Positions 25,901 through 35,233 of a stretch of 64,000 nt of DNA are shown here, in pieces. The translations under genes and the position numbers were made by a program. Each line of letters opens with the position of its first letter. Position 1 is the first letter of the stretch. Source of the DNA: Azonexus hydrophilus (lineage in GTDB: Bacteria > Pseudomonadota > Gammaproteobacteria > Burkholderiales > Rhodocyclaceae); the NCBI RefSeq assembly GCF_905120355.1, contig NZ_CAJHOB010000007.1:1-64000 (forward strand), written 5' to 3'. The notes under the pieces were generated by a model. It was not told the DNA's origin. It saw only the letters and a list, made by a program, of their open reading frames with translations, and did not search any database.

Positions 25901-26589
25901 GAGTTTGCCTGCTCCCGCAAAATGAGTGCTGCCAACGCAAGGTCGGCAGGATAGGTAACCTTCAGGTTGCTGGTCGAACTGGCCACCAGCTTGGGTTGCA
26001 GACCCGCGGCCTCGATGGCGCCCGCTTCGTCGGTCACGTCCCGCTGTGCCGCCAGGGCCCGGGTCAGCAGCCCGTGGCGGAACATCTGCGGCGTTTGCGC
26101 CTGCCACAAACTGGCACGCGGTTCAGTGGCGGCGACTCGTTGCTCGGCATTGGCGCGCTTCAGGGTATCCGCTACCGGCACGGCCAGCAGGCCACCCACC
26201 GGATCATCGGCCAGTTCCTGGCACAAGGTGGTCAGTAGCGCCGGTGTCAGGCAGGGCCGCGCCGCGTCGTGCACCAACACCCAGTCATCCTCGGCGGCCA
26301 CCATGGCGGCGGCCTGCAGGCCGTTGAGCACACTTTCGGCGCGGGTGGCGCCGCCACAGCGAACGCTATCGACCTTGGGCCCCAGGCCGGACCAGTCATA
26401 TTGCGCCCAACAGGGATCGTCCGGTGCCAGCACTACCCACACCCGCTCGATCAGCGGACAAGCAGCCAGTGCCGCCAGGGTGTGATAGATGAGAGGACGA
26501 CCGTTGAGATCGAGATACTGCTTCGGCCGGCTGGCCCCGAAACGGGCGCCAGTGCCGGCGGCAGGAATGATTGCGAAATATCTGGGCAT
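25897..26589 (-). CDS. ispD: 2-C-methyl-D-erythritol 4-phosphate cytidylyltransferase
   Basis: 230 residues with the nucleotidyltransferase N terminus [20 protein letters not shown] and the [11 protein letters not shown] block. It activates MEP with CTP in isoprenoid synthesis. First gene of the operon; divergent from the DUF4010 gene across 72 bases. Confidence 0.95.
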   Translation of the reverse strand: MPRYFAIIPAAGTGARFGASRPKQYLDLNGRPLIYHTLAALAACPLIERVWVVLAPDDPCWAQYDWSGLGPKVDSVRCGGATRAESVLNGLQAAAMVAAEDDWVLVHDAARPCLTPALLTTLCQELADDPVGGLLAVPVADTLKRANAEQRVAATEPRASLWQAQTPQMFRHGLLTRALAAQRDVTDEAGAIEAAGLQPKLVASSTSNLKVTYPADLALAALILREQANS

Positions 26590-26661
26590 GGCTTAATTTT
26601 AGCGAAGAACGCTGTTTTCAGGTTCGTTGCCCGCTTTCCCACCTTTTGCAAAGGCCCTGCC

Positions 26662-27918
26662 ATGAGCTTTCTTGCCCCCGAACTCGCTGCGCCGGTTGAA
26701 GCCTTTGCCACGGCCCTGGGTATTGGTCTGCTCATTGGCATGGAACGGGAACGGCGCAGCGATTCCGCCGCCGGACTGCGTACCTTTGCCCTGGTATCGA
26801 TGCTCGGCTGCCTGTTCGCGCTCCTTGCCGAACACAGCGGCGGCCCGTGGCTGCTGGCGGTGGGTCTGATCGTGCTGGCACTGTCGATGATTGCCTCCAA
26901 TTTCTCGGCGCAGCAGGAAGAGCAGTATCGCGGCTTCACTTCCGAAGCCGCGATCATCGTCACCTACGGCCTGGGTGCCGCCGTCTGGCTGGGCTATGCC
27001 CAGGTGGCGGTGATGCTGGCGCTGACCACCACCATGCTGCTTTATTTCAAGACCGAACTGAAAGCATTCAGCGAAAGCATGACTGCCAAGGACATCAACT
27101 CCATGCTGCAGTTCGGCGTGCTGGCCCTGGTGATCCTGCCCATCCTGCCCGACGGTAATCTGGGGCCCTATGGCGCCATCAATCCGCGTCAGGTCTGGTG
27201 GCTGGTGGTACTGATTTCCGGGCTGGCGCTGGCGGGTTATCTTGCCCTGCGCATCGTCGGCACCCAGCACGGCGCAGCCTTGCTGGGCATTTTTGGCGGA
27301 CTCGCCTCGTCTACCGCCACCACCATGATGTTCTCCCGCCATGCCAATGAACACCCGCACCTGGTGCGCATGTCGGCCCTGGTCATCCTGATCGCCAACG
27401 TGATGGTGATGCTGCGTCTGGCCGTCATAGCCGGCCTGCTGGCCCCGGCCTTGCTGCCATCGATCGCCACCGTCTTCATCTGCGGCATTGCCCCGGGCAT
27501 TCTGATGGCTGCTCATGGCTGGAAAATCCTGCAGACAGCGGGCGAACTGCCGGTGCCGGAGGTCAAGAATCCGACCGAGCTGAAAACCGCCCTCACCTTC
27601 GGCGCCCTCTATGCGCTCATCCTGCTCGCTGCTGCCTGGCTGCAGGATATTGCCGGCAGTAGCGGGCTCTATATCGTGGCGCTGGCTTCCGGCCTGACCG
27701 ATGCTGACGCCAGCGTGCTGTCCACGCTGCGCATGTTCAATCTGGAACGCATTGGCGGCCAGGATGCCGTGATCGCCGCGACGCTGGCTCTGCTCGCCAA
27801 TCTGGTCTTCAAGATCGGTCTGCTGATCAGCATCGGTGGTAAACCGCTGGCGCGTTACGCCCTCCCCGGCCTGCTATCCATAGGCTGCGGCATGGTCGGC
27901 GGGCTTTTCCTTGTCTGA
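26662..27918 (+). CDS. MgtC/DUF4010-family membrane protein
   Basis: 418 residues from ATG 26662. The N terminus has the MgtC-like motif ALGIGLLIGMERERR, followed by about eleven hydrophobic helices and the DUF4010 region in the second half. Such proteins are predicted inner-membrane transport or stress proteins; no substrate is established. The frame is open upstream to 26269, but that part is antisense to ispD and lacks membrane character. Confidence 0.85.
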   Translation: MSFLAPELAAPVEAFATALGIGLLIGMERERRSDSAAGLRTFALVSMLGCLFALLAEHSGGPWLLAVGLIVLALSMIASNFSAQQEEQYRGFTSEAAIIVTYGLGAAVWLGYAQVAVMLALTTTMLLYFKTELKAFSESMTAKDINSMLQFGVLALVILPILPDGNLGPYGAINPRQVWWLVVLISGLALAGYLALRIVGTQHGAALLGIFGGLASSTATTMMFSRHANEHPHLVRMSALVILIANVMVMLRLAVIAGLLAPALLPSIATVFICGIAPGILMAAHGWKILQTAGELPVPEVKNPTELKTALTFGALYALILLAAAWLQDIAGSSGLYIVALASGLTDADASVLSTLRMFNLERIGGQDAVIAATLALLANLVFKIGLLISIGGKPLARYALPGLLSIGCGMVGGLFLV

Positions 27919-27934
27919 ACCACGGGATTCCTCG

Positions 27935-28567
27935 ATGCTACCCCGCCTGTTCTCTCTACCGCTCGCGCATGCCAGCCTGCACGGCCAGCTGCTGCGGCCA
28001 GCGGCGGCCTGCAACCTGCTCGTCATTGCCAAGCCACACCGTATCGCCATCAACGATCCGCTGGCCCACTATTTTGTGCAGGCCGGCTATGCCGTTCTGG
28101 CCACCGAGTTGCTGACCGAACGTGAAGCCGCCTATGCTGAAGCAGCGCAGGATACGGCCCGCCTCACCTCGCGCTTGCTGCAACTTCTGGCTTTGATTCA
28201 GGAAGATGCCGACACCCGCGACCTCAACCTGATCCTGCTGGCCAGTGACGACGTCAGTCCCGCCGCGCTGCGTGCGGCAGCCCGGCGCGACACGCAGGTG
28301 GCTGCTGTGGTGGCCTGTGGCGGCCTGATCGACCGCGCGGGCCTGGAAGCCTTGAATCTCCTGCGCGCCCCGCTCCTGTTCCTGTACTCCGGCGAGAACG
28401 TCTATGCTGACAAGGCCTGGCAGCGGGCGCAGCGACATCTGTCATGTCCGCACGACAGCCAGGGCTTGCCAGCGGGTGCGGATGCCGCGCCACTGATTGT
28501 CGGCTGGCTGGAAGAACGGCTTACTTGCGCCGTTTGTACATCGCGAAATAACGCGCCCATTCTGTGA
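27935..28567 (+). CDS. Alpha/beta-hydrolase-like protein, probably catalytically altered
   Basis: 210 residues from ATG 27935 (a TTG at 27911 overlaps the previous gene). The layout resembles small dienelactone-hydrolase-like proteins: a first strand region LLVIAKPHRIAINDPLAHYF, a middle VVACGGLIDRAGL, and LLFLYSGENVY near the usual acid position. The typical GxSxG nucleophile elbow is not clear, so activity is uncertain. The 3' end overlaps the antisense small gene at 28521-28691. Confidence 0.6.
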   Translation: MLPRLFSLPLAHASLHGQLLRPAAACNLLVIAKPHRIAINDPLAHYFVQAGYAVLATELLTEREAAYAEAAQDTARLTSRLLQLLALIQEDADTRDLNLILLASDDVSPAALRAAARRDTQVAAVVACGGLIDRAGLEALNLLRAPLLFLYSGENVYADKAWQRAQRHLSCPHDSQGLPAGADAAPLIVGWLEERLTCAVCTSRNNAPIL

Positions 28568-28691
28568 ATGAAATTTCCCGCATGACCATCTGCCGCCGGC
28601 GCCGGCGACGGCGCTCAACAACTTCTCCTGCATCGCGCGTGTCTTCACTCGCGGTGCGGCGATCATGGCCAATACGTTTCTCATCGAACAT
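28521..28691 (-). CDS. Small basic protein, possible gene
   Basis: 56 residues starting MFDEKRIGHDRR and ending with a run of seven arginines, then REISFTEWARYFAMYKRRK. The reading lies in the 316-base gap between the hydrolase-like gene and the phasin, overlapping the former by 47 bases in convergent orientation. Arg-rich composition and a well-formed aromatic C terminus argue for a real product, perhaps RNA- or polymer-binding, but no family is known to me. The remainder of the gap, 28692-28883, holds only the phasin leader. Confidence 0.4.
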   Translation of the reverse strand: MFDEKRIGHDRRTASEDTRDAGEVVERRRRRRRQMVMREISFTEWARYFAMYKRRK

Positions 28692-28883
28692 GGCGTGCCA
28701 TCCAGCGGAAGAAAGTTCGGCATCATAAATTGCCGCTATCGATTTATCCAGCCTGATCCAAAACCGCCCGCCGAAAATTTCAGAATCATCAATGTTGCGG
28801 CGCACAAATAATGCAATAATCGTGATACGATTCAAGACACAATTTTCCACGACCCGAACCACCCCCTATTTGAGGAGTTTTCC

Positions 28884-29399
28884 ATGAGCATCAACGTCGA
28901 ACAATTCGCCGCCGCCAACAAGGCCACCGTCGATTCCCTGCTGGCGGTTGCCAACACCGCCCTGGCTTCGGCTGAACGCGTTGCCGCCCTCAACCTGAGC
29001 ACTGCCCGCAGCGCTCTGGAAGATGTCGCCAGCAATACCCGTCACGTGATGGAAGCCAAGACCCCGCAAGCCGCTCTGGAAGCCCAGAAAGCCATGGCCC
29101 AGCCGGTGATGGAAAAGGCTGCCGCCTACTCCCGTTCGATCTACGAAATCTCCACCCAGACCCAGCAGGAACTGGCCAAGATGGCGGAGACCCAGTTCAG
29201 CGAATTCCAGAAATCGGTCGCCAACATGGTCGAACTGGCTGCGAAGTCTGCTCCGGCCGGCTCCGAAGGCGCTGTTGCTGCTGTGCAGAGCGCCATTGCC
29301 GCTGCCAATTCGGCTTTCGGCAACATGAACAGCATCGCCAAGCAATTTGCCGATGCCGCACAGAAGAATATGTCTGCCGCCTTCAAGCAAGGCAAGTAA
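28884..29399 (+). CDS. phaP: Phasin, polyhydroxyalkanoate granule protein
   Basis: 171 residues, almost wholly helical and Ala-rich, with the Phasin_2 pattern (EQFAAANKATVDSLLAVANT, NTRHVMEAKTPQAALEAQKA). Phasins coat PHA storage granules. The gene has a GAGGAG ribosome-binding site, stands alone, and ends in a strong terminator. Its presence suits PHB-storing Rhodocyclales. Confidence 0.92.
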   Translation: MSINVEQFAAANKATVDSLLAVANTALASAERVAALNLSTARSALEDVASNTRHVMEAKTPQAALEAQKAMAQPVMEKAAAYSRSIYEISTQTQQELAKMAETQFSEFQKSVANMVELAAKSAPAGSEGAVAAVQSAIAAANSAFGNMNSIAKQFADAAQKNMSAAFKQGK

Positions 29400-29435
29400 G
29401 TCAGTTCGGGCGCCCATCGCGGCGCCGTGCATCAA

Positions 29436-29458
29436 CCCTGCTCTGGCAGGGTTTTTTT
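29436..29458 (+). terminator. Intrinsic terminator of the phasin gene
   Basis: CCCTGC (29436-29441) pairs with GCAGGG (29446-29451) around a four-base loop, followed directly by seven T residues. Confidence 0.9.
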
Positions 29459-29532
29459 ACGCCTGCTGCCGGACCAAGGGAGGCAACATGGCGCAGTGGG
29501 CAGGTTCAGCGCAAATCGCCTAAACTTGTCGC

Positions 29533-30846
29533 ATGACACGCTCTGTTCTGCTCTTCGGGCAACTTCTCGATTTCCTCTCCGACCCCGGGGTAGACGGTCC
29601 GGCTGCGGCCTGCCGGCATGTGTCGGACGGCGCCTTGTGGATCGTCGATGGTCATATCGTCGAGCATGGTCCACGGCAGGCGGTGCTTGACCGCATGCCG
29701 ACCGCCCTGCTGGCCAATTCCACGCGCCACGATTACGGACAGCGCTTCATTCTGCCCGGCTTGGTCGACACCCACTGCCACTACCCGCAGGCCACCGCAC
29801 TAGCCTCTCCGGGCAAAACATTGCTCGACTGGCTGGAGCATTCCATCTACCCCGCGGAAGCGGCTCTTGCCGATCCGGCCATCGCAGCGCAGCGCGCTGA
29901 TTTTTTTCTCGACCGGCTGCTCGCCCACGGCACCACCACCGCCTCGGTCTTTGCCACGGTGCACGCACATTCCGTAGATGCCTTCATGAGCGCTGCCGCT
30001 GCCCGCAAGCTGCGCATGCTGTGCGGCAAGGTGATGATGGATCGCTGCGCCCATGCCGCACTGCGCGACGACATGCGCCATTGCGAGCGTGACTGCCTGA
30101 ATCTGATCGAGCGCTGGCACGGTCGGGAGCGGCTGCGTTACAGCGTCACACCACGCTTCGCCCCCACATCGAGCCCACAGCAACTGGCGCTGGCAGCAGA
30201 TTTGCTGCGCAGCCGGCCGGACCTGCATCTGCAATCGCATCTGGCAGAAAACCAGGATGAACTGGCTGCTGTCGCCCGTCTCTATCCCGGACACCACGAT
30301 TATCTCGATGTGTATGCGCAGCACGGTCTGCTCGGCCCTCGCTGCATTTACGCTCATGGCATCCATCTGACGCAGCGTGAAGTGGATGAACTGGCACACA
30401 CCGGCACAGCGCTTGCACACTGTCCGAGTTCCAACCTCTTCCTTGGCAGTGGCGCCTTTCCGCTACAGCAGCGCAGCAGCGCCGGCATCGCTATCGGGCT
30501 GGGCAGCGATGTTGGTGCCGGTACTTCATTCAGCATGTTGCGCACCCTGCATGCTGCCTACTTGGTCGGACAACTGCTGGCGGCACCACCATCCCCTCTG
30601 CAGGCCTGGTATCTCGCCACGCTGGGTGGCGCGCGGGCACTGGGACTGGAGGCATTCATCGGTAACTTCCTGCCGGGCAAGGAAGCCGACTGCGTCGTGC
30701 TTGATCCGTTCGCCCTGCCCGAGCTGGCCGCCCGCCTGGAACATGCGGAGGATCTGGCGGACACCTTGTTCGCGCTGATGCTGCTGGGGGACGAACGCTG
30801 TGTGCACGCCGTACATATTCTCGGCGAAGTGCAGCACCGGGCTTAA
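29533..30846 (+). CDS. guaD: Guanine deaminase
   Basis: 437 residues of the amidohydrolase fold. Zinc ligands His81 and His83 (DTHCHYPQ), a later HLAEN block with His near 236, and the metal Asp of GLGSDVGAGTSFSM are present. It converts guanine to xanthine. It lies ten bases upstream of queF, whose pathway also handles a guanine-derived base. Confidence 0.93.
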   Translation: MTRSVLLFGQLLDFLSDPGVDGPAAACRHVSDGALWIVDGHIVEHGPRQAVLDRMPTALLANSTRHDYGQRFILPGLVDTHCHYPQATALASPGKTLLDWLEHSIYPAEAALADPAIAAQRADFFLDRLLAHGTTTASVFATVHAHSVDAFMSAAAARKLRMLCGKVMMDRCAHAALRDDMRHCERDCLNLIERWHGRERLRYSVTPRFAPTSSPQQLALAADLLRSRPDLHLQSHLAENQDELAAVARLYPGHHDYLDVYAQHGLLGPRCIYAHGIHLTQREVDELAHTGTALAHCPSSNLFLGSGAFPLQQRSSAGIAIGLGSDVGAGTSFSMLRTLHAAYLVGQLLAAPPSPLQAWYLATLGGARALGLEAFIGNFLPGKEADCVVLDPFALPELAARLEHAEDLADTLFALMLLGDERCVHAVHILGEVQHRA

Positions 30847-30855
30847 AATCGACCC

Positions 30856-31698
30856 ATGCACACACATTCTTCCACCGCCCATGCTTCGCCACTGGGCAAG
30901 ACCACGGCGTATTGCGCCAGCTACGCCCCCGACCTCCTTTTCCCCATTCCGCGTCAGGAAAAGCGCGTGGAACTGGCGATCCAGCCAACAGCCCTGCCCT
31001 TTGTCGGCGCAGACCTGTGGAATGCCTACGAAATTTCCTGGCTCAATCCCAAAGGCAAGCCAGTGGTGGCGATAGGGGAATTCCGCGTACCGGCTGACAG
31101 CCCCTGCCTGATCGAGTCAAAGTCCTTCAAGCTGTACCTGAACTCGTTCAACCAGAGCCAGTTTGCCGATCTGGTCAGTGTCGAACAGATTCTGACGCGC
31201 GACCTGTCGGCGGCCGCCCAGGCCACGGTGCAGGTCCGTCTGCAGGCGCTGACGCAGCAGCCACAGGCCCGCATTGCCTATCCTCCGGGTGAGTTGCTTG
31301 ATGATCTCGACATCAGCTGCAACGTGTATGCGCCAGCACCGGAACTATTGGCCTGTACCGACGAAACGCCGCGCGAAGAATGCCTCTATTCACACCTGCT
31401 GAAATCGAACTGCCTGGTCACCGGGCAGCCGGACTGGGCGATGCTGGTCATCCGCTACCGTGGCCGGCCGATTGATCGGGCCGGACTGCTGCGCTACATC
31501 GTGTCGTTTCGCAACCACAACGAATTTCACGAACAATGCGTCGAGCGCATTTACTGCGACCTCATGCGTCGGTGCGCGCCGCAGGAGCTGCTTGTTTATG
31601 CGCGCTACACCCGGCGCGGCGGCCTCGACATCAACCCCTACCGCAGCAGTAGCGCCGCCTTTCTGTGCATCGGCAACGACCGGGAAATCCGTCAATAA
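30856..31698 (+). CDS. queF: NADPH-dependent 7-cyano-7-deazaguanine reductase
   Basis: 280 residues, the bimodular E. coli-type length. The catalytic Cys186 and Asp193 lie in LLKSNCLVTGQPDW, and the QueF motif ESKSFKLYLNS is at about 87-97. It reduces preQ0 to preQ1 in queuosine synthesis. It is probably cotranscribed with guaD. Confidence 0.95.
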   Translation: MHTHSSTAHASPLGKTTAYCASYAPDLLFPIPRQEKRVELAIQPTALPFVGADLWNAYEISWLNPKGKPVVAIGEFRVPADSPCLIESKSFKLYLNSFNQSQFADLVSVEQILTRDLSAAAQATVQVRLQALTQQPQARIAYPPGELLDDLDISCNVYAPAPELLACTDETPREECLYSHLLKSNCLVTGQPDWAMLVIRYRGRPIDRAGLLRYIVSFRNHNEFHEQCVERIYCDLMRRCAPQELLVYARYTRRGGLDINPYRSSSAAFLCIGNDREIRQ

Positions 31699-31796
31699 CG
31701 AATGCGTAAATCGGTTTCATAAAATACGCTCAGGCGACTCGCAACGCGCTAAACTGGCGCCAGACGTCGAAATACAAGGAAGCGCGAGGGGTTTCC

Positions 31797-32909
31797 ATGC
31801 CTGTCACTGGTTCCGGGAAACTGATCCATACCCTGCTGATCTGCCTGTTTCTGGCCGCTTGCAGCGAGTCAGAGCCGGTCCGCATAGGTTTCATCGCTGA
31901 TCTTTCCGACCCCGGCTCCGATTTTGGCCTGGGTGTGCGCAACAGCGTCATCCTCGCCATCGAACAACAAAATGCCGGTGGCGGCATTCGCGGCCGACCG
32001 ATCGAACTCATCGTCCGTGACGATGGGCAAAACCCCGAACAGGCGCGCATCGCGGCGCAGGAGTTGATCGAACTGCGCCCGGAGGTGGTGATCGGTCCTG
32101 CCACCAGTGCCATGGCCCGGATCATTGTCCCCATGATGAATGCAGCCCGCCTGACCATGATCAGCCCGACAGTCGCCGCTAACGAGTTTCGTGGCCAGGA
32201 TGATCACTTCCTACACGTCAGCCGTGCCAGCAGCGAGGCGGGAAAGGAACAGGCCGAGGTGCTTTACTCGCTTGGTGCGCGTCGCGTCGGACTGGCCTAC
32301 GACACCTCCAACTTGGCCTACACGGAAGGCTGGTCCCACCATTTCATCAACCGCTTCACCTACCTGGGAGGTGAAATCACCGGCAAGGTTGCCTTTGCTT
32401 CGGCCGAACGACCGGCCTTTGCACCACTGATCACTACGCTGCGCGACGACACACCGGATACGTTGGTGTTTGTGGCCAATTCCATCGATACCGCCCGGCT
32501 GTGCCAGCAAGCCCGGCGCCTGGGACTGGATTTGCGCCTGAGCACGACGGAATGGGCTTCCTCCAGCGAGTCGATGGTGGAACTGGGGGGCAGCGCGGTG
32601 GACGGCCTGATTTTTGCGCACACCGATAACCGCAATGGCAGACAGCTGGTCTATCAAGCCTTCCTGGCGGCTTATGAGGCGCGCTTTCACGGTTTGAGCG
32701 GCTACTCGACCGTCGCCTACGATACCGCCAGGGCAGTGATCAGCGCGCTGGAAAGGCGCCGTCCCGGCGAAGACATGAAAACGGCGCTGCTCAGTTATGG
32801 CCCTTATCCTGGCCTACAGAACGAGGTGGCGTTCGACGAATTCGGCGACGCGTCGCAGATTGTCTATTTCAGCCAGATCCGCCACGGCGAAGCGCAGCAG
32901 CTGCCATGA
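31797..32909 (+). CDS. Periplasmic-binding lipoprotein, branched-chain amino-acid/ABC type
   Basis: 370 residues with a lipoprotein signal (LICLFLAAC, cysteine at about 22) and the type I periplasmic-binding fold of LivJ-like proteins: [37 protein letters not shown]. No permease or ATPase follows. The next gene, ten bases downstream, is a hybrid histidine kinase with a periplasmic domain, so the protein probably binds a ligand for signalling rather than uptake; this is inferred. Confidence 0.85.
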   Translation: MPVTGSGKLIHTLLICLFLAACSESEPVRIGFIADLSDPGSDFGLGVRNSVILAIEQQNAGGGIRGRPIELIVRDDGQNPEQARIAAQELIELRPEVVIGPATSAMARIIVPMMNAARLTMISPTVAANEFRGQDDHFLHVSRASSEAGKEQAEVLYSLGARRVGLAYDTSNLAYTEGWSHHFINRFTYLGGEITGKVAFASAERPAFAPLITTLRDDTPDTLVFVANSIDTARLCQQARRLGLDLRLSTTEWASSSESMVELGGSAVDGLIFAHTDNRNGRQLVYQAFLAAYEARFHGLSGYSTVAYDTARAVISALERRRPGEDMKTALLSYGPYPGLQNEVAFDEFGDASQIVYFSQIRHGEAQQLP

Positions 32910-32919
32910 GGTCGCCACC

Positions 32920-35190
32920 ATGAAACTCCCCGGCACCTGGCCGCTGCGCCTTTATCTGATCATCCTGCTGTCCGCTGCGTGCAGCATCAGCATTGCCGTC
33001 GTTTCAGCCTTTTTTTTCTACGTCCGCATCCCGCAGCTAGCGGAAGAAATCCGCCAGCGCACCGAACATGAAGCCTTGTACCAGGCACAGACAGCGGAAT
33101 TGCTGCTCGGCACCCTGCGCGATCAAATGACACAGCTGGCCGCTGCCATTGACCACGGCGCAGCGGCTGAGCCCATGCTGCGGCAGAGCCTGAGCGGAAT
33201 CAGCAACGTTCATGCCCTCTACCTGATCTCGAGCGATGGACGTGTGCAGCAGGCGGAATTCACGCCTACCCTGCACCACCTGCAGGCAGAAAGCCTGGGC
33301 AGCGACCTCTCCGCAACGCCGCTGCTGCGCAAGATGCGGGAAAAAAATGTCGTCACTTGGAGCGACCGCTATCTTTCCCCCCTGACGGGCAAGCTGTCGG
33401 TCGGACTGGCGGTTCCCCTTGCCGACCGGCGTATCGTGCTCGCGGAATTACCGCTCTCCTACCTGCTCGACATCGGCAACAGGAACACGTCACATCATGT
33501 CGCCACGTGGATCATTGACCAGCGTGGCGAAATTCTCAGCGATTCCAGTCAGGATTCCCTGAATCACCTGCCCAATCTCTATACCTCGCCACTCTTCCAG
33601 GCGGTCACCTCCGGCCAGGAACTGGCGGAGCAGGTCGCCATCCAGGGCAGGAATTACTATGTCGGCGGCGCGTTTTCGCGGGCGCTGGGCTGGTCCTTCA
33701 TCGCCCGCCAGCCGGCCGGCTTCGACAACCCTGAATTGCGCAGTTCTCTGACCATCGCTGGCGGCGGCTTTCTGGTTTCTGTGCTGCTGGCTTTCCTGCT
33801 CGCCTTCTACGGTGCCACCCGCCTGCTGGCAGCGGTCAAATCCCTGATGCAGCTAAGCGACAGCATCATGCGCTACCAGCTGCCCACCGTCTGGTTCAAT
33901 AGTCACATCATCGAGCTCAATCAACTGGCGGCCCATATCCAGCACATGGCCGCCACCATCCTCGAGCGCGAACAGCTGCTGCGGGAAACGAACCGCAGTC
34001 TGGAACAGCGGGTATTGAAACGCACTGCCGAACTCTCGCTGGCGCGCGATGCGGCAGAAGCCGCCAACCGTGCCAAGAGCGCATTTCTCGCCAACATGAG
34101 TCATGAAATCCGCACGCCGTTGAACGCCATCAGCGGTATGGCGCACCTCATCCGACGTGCCGGCCTGCCACCGCAACAGGACGAACGCCTGGGCAAACTG
34201 GAAGTTGCCGCCCAGCATCTGCTCGAGATCATCAACATGGTGCTCGATCTGTCCAAGATCGAAGCTGGCAAGCTGGAACTGGAAAATACGGTTTTCTCCA
34301 CGTACAGCCTGTTCACCAACGTCATGTCGATGATCCAGGCCAGGGCTGCCGCCAAAAACCTGCACCTATCGGTCGATACCGGTGATTTGCCCACAGAACT
34401 CAGCGGCGATCCGATTCGTTTGCAGCAGGCCTTTCTCAATTTCGCCAGCAACGCGGTGAAATTTACCGAACAGGGCCAGATCGAACTGCGTGGCTGTGTC
34501 GTTGAAGAAACCGACACGCAGGTTCTGATCCGTCTCAGCGTCAGGGATACCGGCATCGGCATCACGCCCGAGTCGCAACAAAGGCTATTCACTGCCTTTG
34601 AGCAGGCCGACAATTCGATCACTCGAAAATACGGCGGCACCGGTCTGGGCCTGGCCATCACCGCACATCTGGCGCATGCCATGGGTGGCGAAGTTGGCGT
34701 GGACAGCACCCCGGGGTGCGGCAGCACATTCTGGTTCACGGCCCGTCTGCACAAAACTACGGCGCCCGCACTACCCGGGACCCATGTGCTGGAAGAGGAC
34801 GAAGCCCGCTTGTGCGCTGAACATGCCGGCCAGCGCGTTCTGCTGGTTGAAGACGAACCGATCAACCGGGAAATTGCCCACATGCTGCTCAGCGACCTGC
34901 AGCTCGATGTGCAGACAGCGGGCGACGGCAAGGAGGCGGTCGAACTCGCGACGCAAACAAACTTCGACCTGATCATCATGGATCTGCAGATGCCGGAAAT
35001 GGACGGTCTGGAAGCCACCCGGCGCCTGCGCGATGCCGGCTGCCAGATCCCCATCATTGCCCTCACCGCCAATGCTTTTGCCGAAGACCGTCAGCGCTGC
35101 CTGGCGGCCGGCATGAACGACTTTCTCAGCAAGCCGCTCGACCCGCCCCACCTCTACGCCGTGCTGCGTCGGCATCTGCCGCGAAAATGA
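32920..35190 (+). CDS. Hybrid sensor histidine kinase with receiver domain
   Basis: 756 residues from ATG 32920. Two membrane helices (about 8-32 and 283-305) enclose a periplasmic sensor of about 250 residues. A HAMP-like linker leads to HisKA with the phosphorylated His395 in [10 protein letters not shown], an HATPase (N, G1 DTGIGI, G2 GGTGLGLA) and a C-terminal receiver with Asp688 in [12 protein letters not shown]. There is no output domain, so the phosphate must pass on to a separate partner. The companion lipoprotein upstream is the likely ligand sensor. Confidence 0.92.
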   Translation: MKLPGTWPLRLYLIILLSAACSISIAVVSAFFFYVRIPQLAEEIRQRTEHEALYQAQTAELLLGTLRDQMTQLAAAIDHGAAAEPMLRQSLSGISNVHALYLISSDGRVQQAEFTPTLHHLQAESLGSDLSATPLLRKMREKNVVTWSDRYLSPLTGKLSVGLAVPLADRRIVLAELPLSYLLDIGNRNTSHHVATWIIDQRGEILSDSSQDSLNHLPNLYTSPLFQAVTSGQELAEQVAIQGRNYYVGGAFSRALGWSFIARQPAGFDNPELRSSLTIAGGGFLVSVLLAFLLAFYGATRLLAAVKSLMQLSDSIMRYQLPTVWFNSHIIELNQLAAHIQHMAATILEREQLLRETNRSLEQRVLKRTAELSLARDAAEAANRAKSAFLANMSHEIRTPLNAISGMAHLIRRAGLPPQQDERLGKLEVAAQHLLEIINMVLDLSKIEAGKLELENTVFSTYSLFTNVMSMIQARAAAKNLHLSVDTGDLPTELSGDPIRLQQAFLNFASNAVKFTEQGQIELRGCVVEETDTQVLIRLSVRDTGIGITPESQQRLFTAFEQADNSITRKYGGTGLGLAITAHLAHAMGGEVGVDSTPGCGSTFWFTARLHKTTAPALPGTHVLEEDEARLCAEHAGQRVLLVEDEPINREIAHMLLSDLQLDVQTAGDGKEAVELATQTNFDLIIMDLQMPEMDGLEATRRLRDAGCQIPIIALTANAFAEDRQRCLAAGMNDFLSKPLDPPHLYAVLRRHLPRK

Positions 35191-35233
35191 ATCGGGCGCT
35201 ATGGGGTTGTTACCAGAGTGACGCAGTCGCCGT

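Noticed and set aside
31797..32909. Complete branched-chain amino-acid ABC uptake system
   Set aside because: No permease or ATPase genes are adjacent; the neighbour is a sensor kinase.
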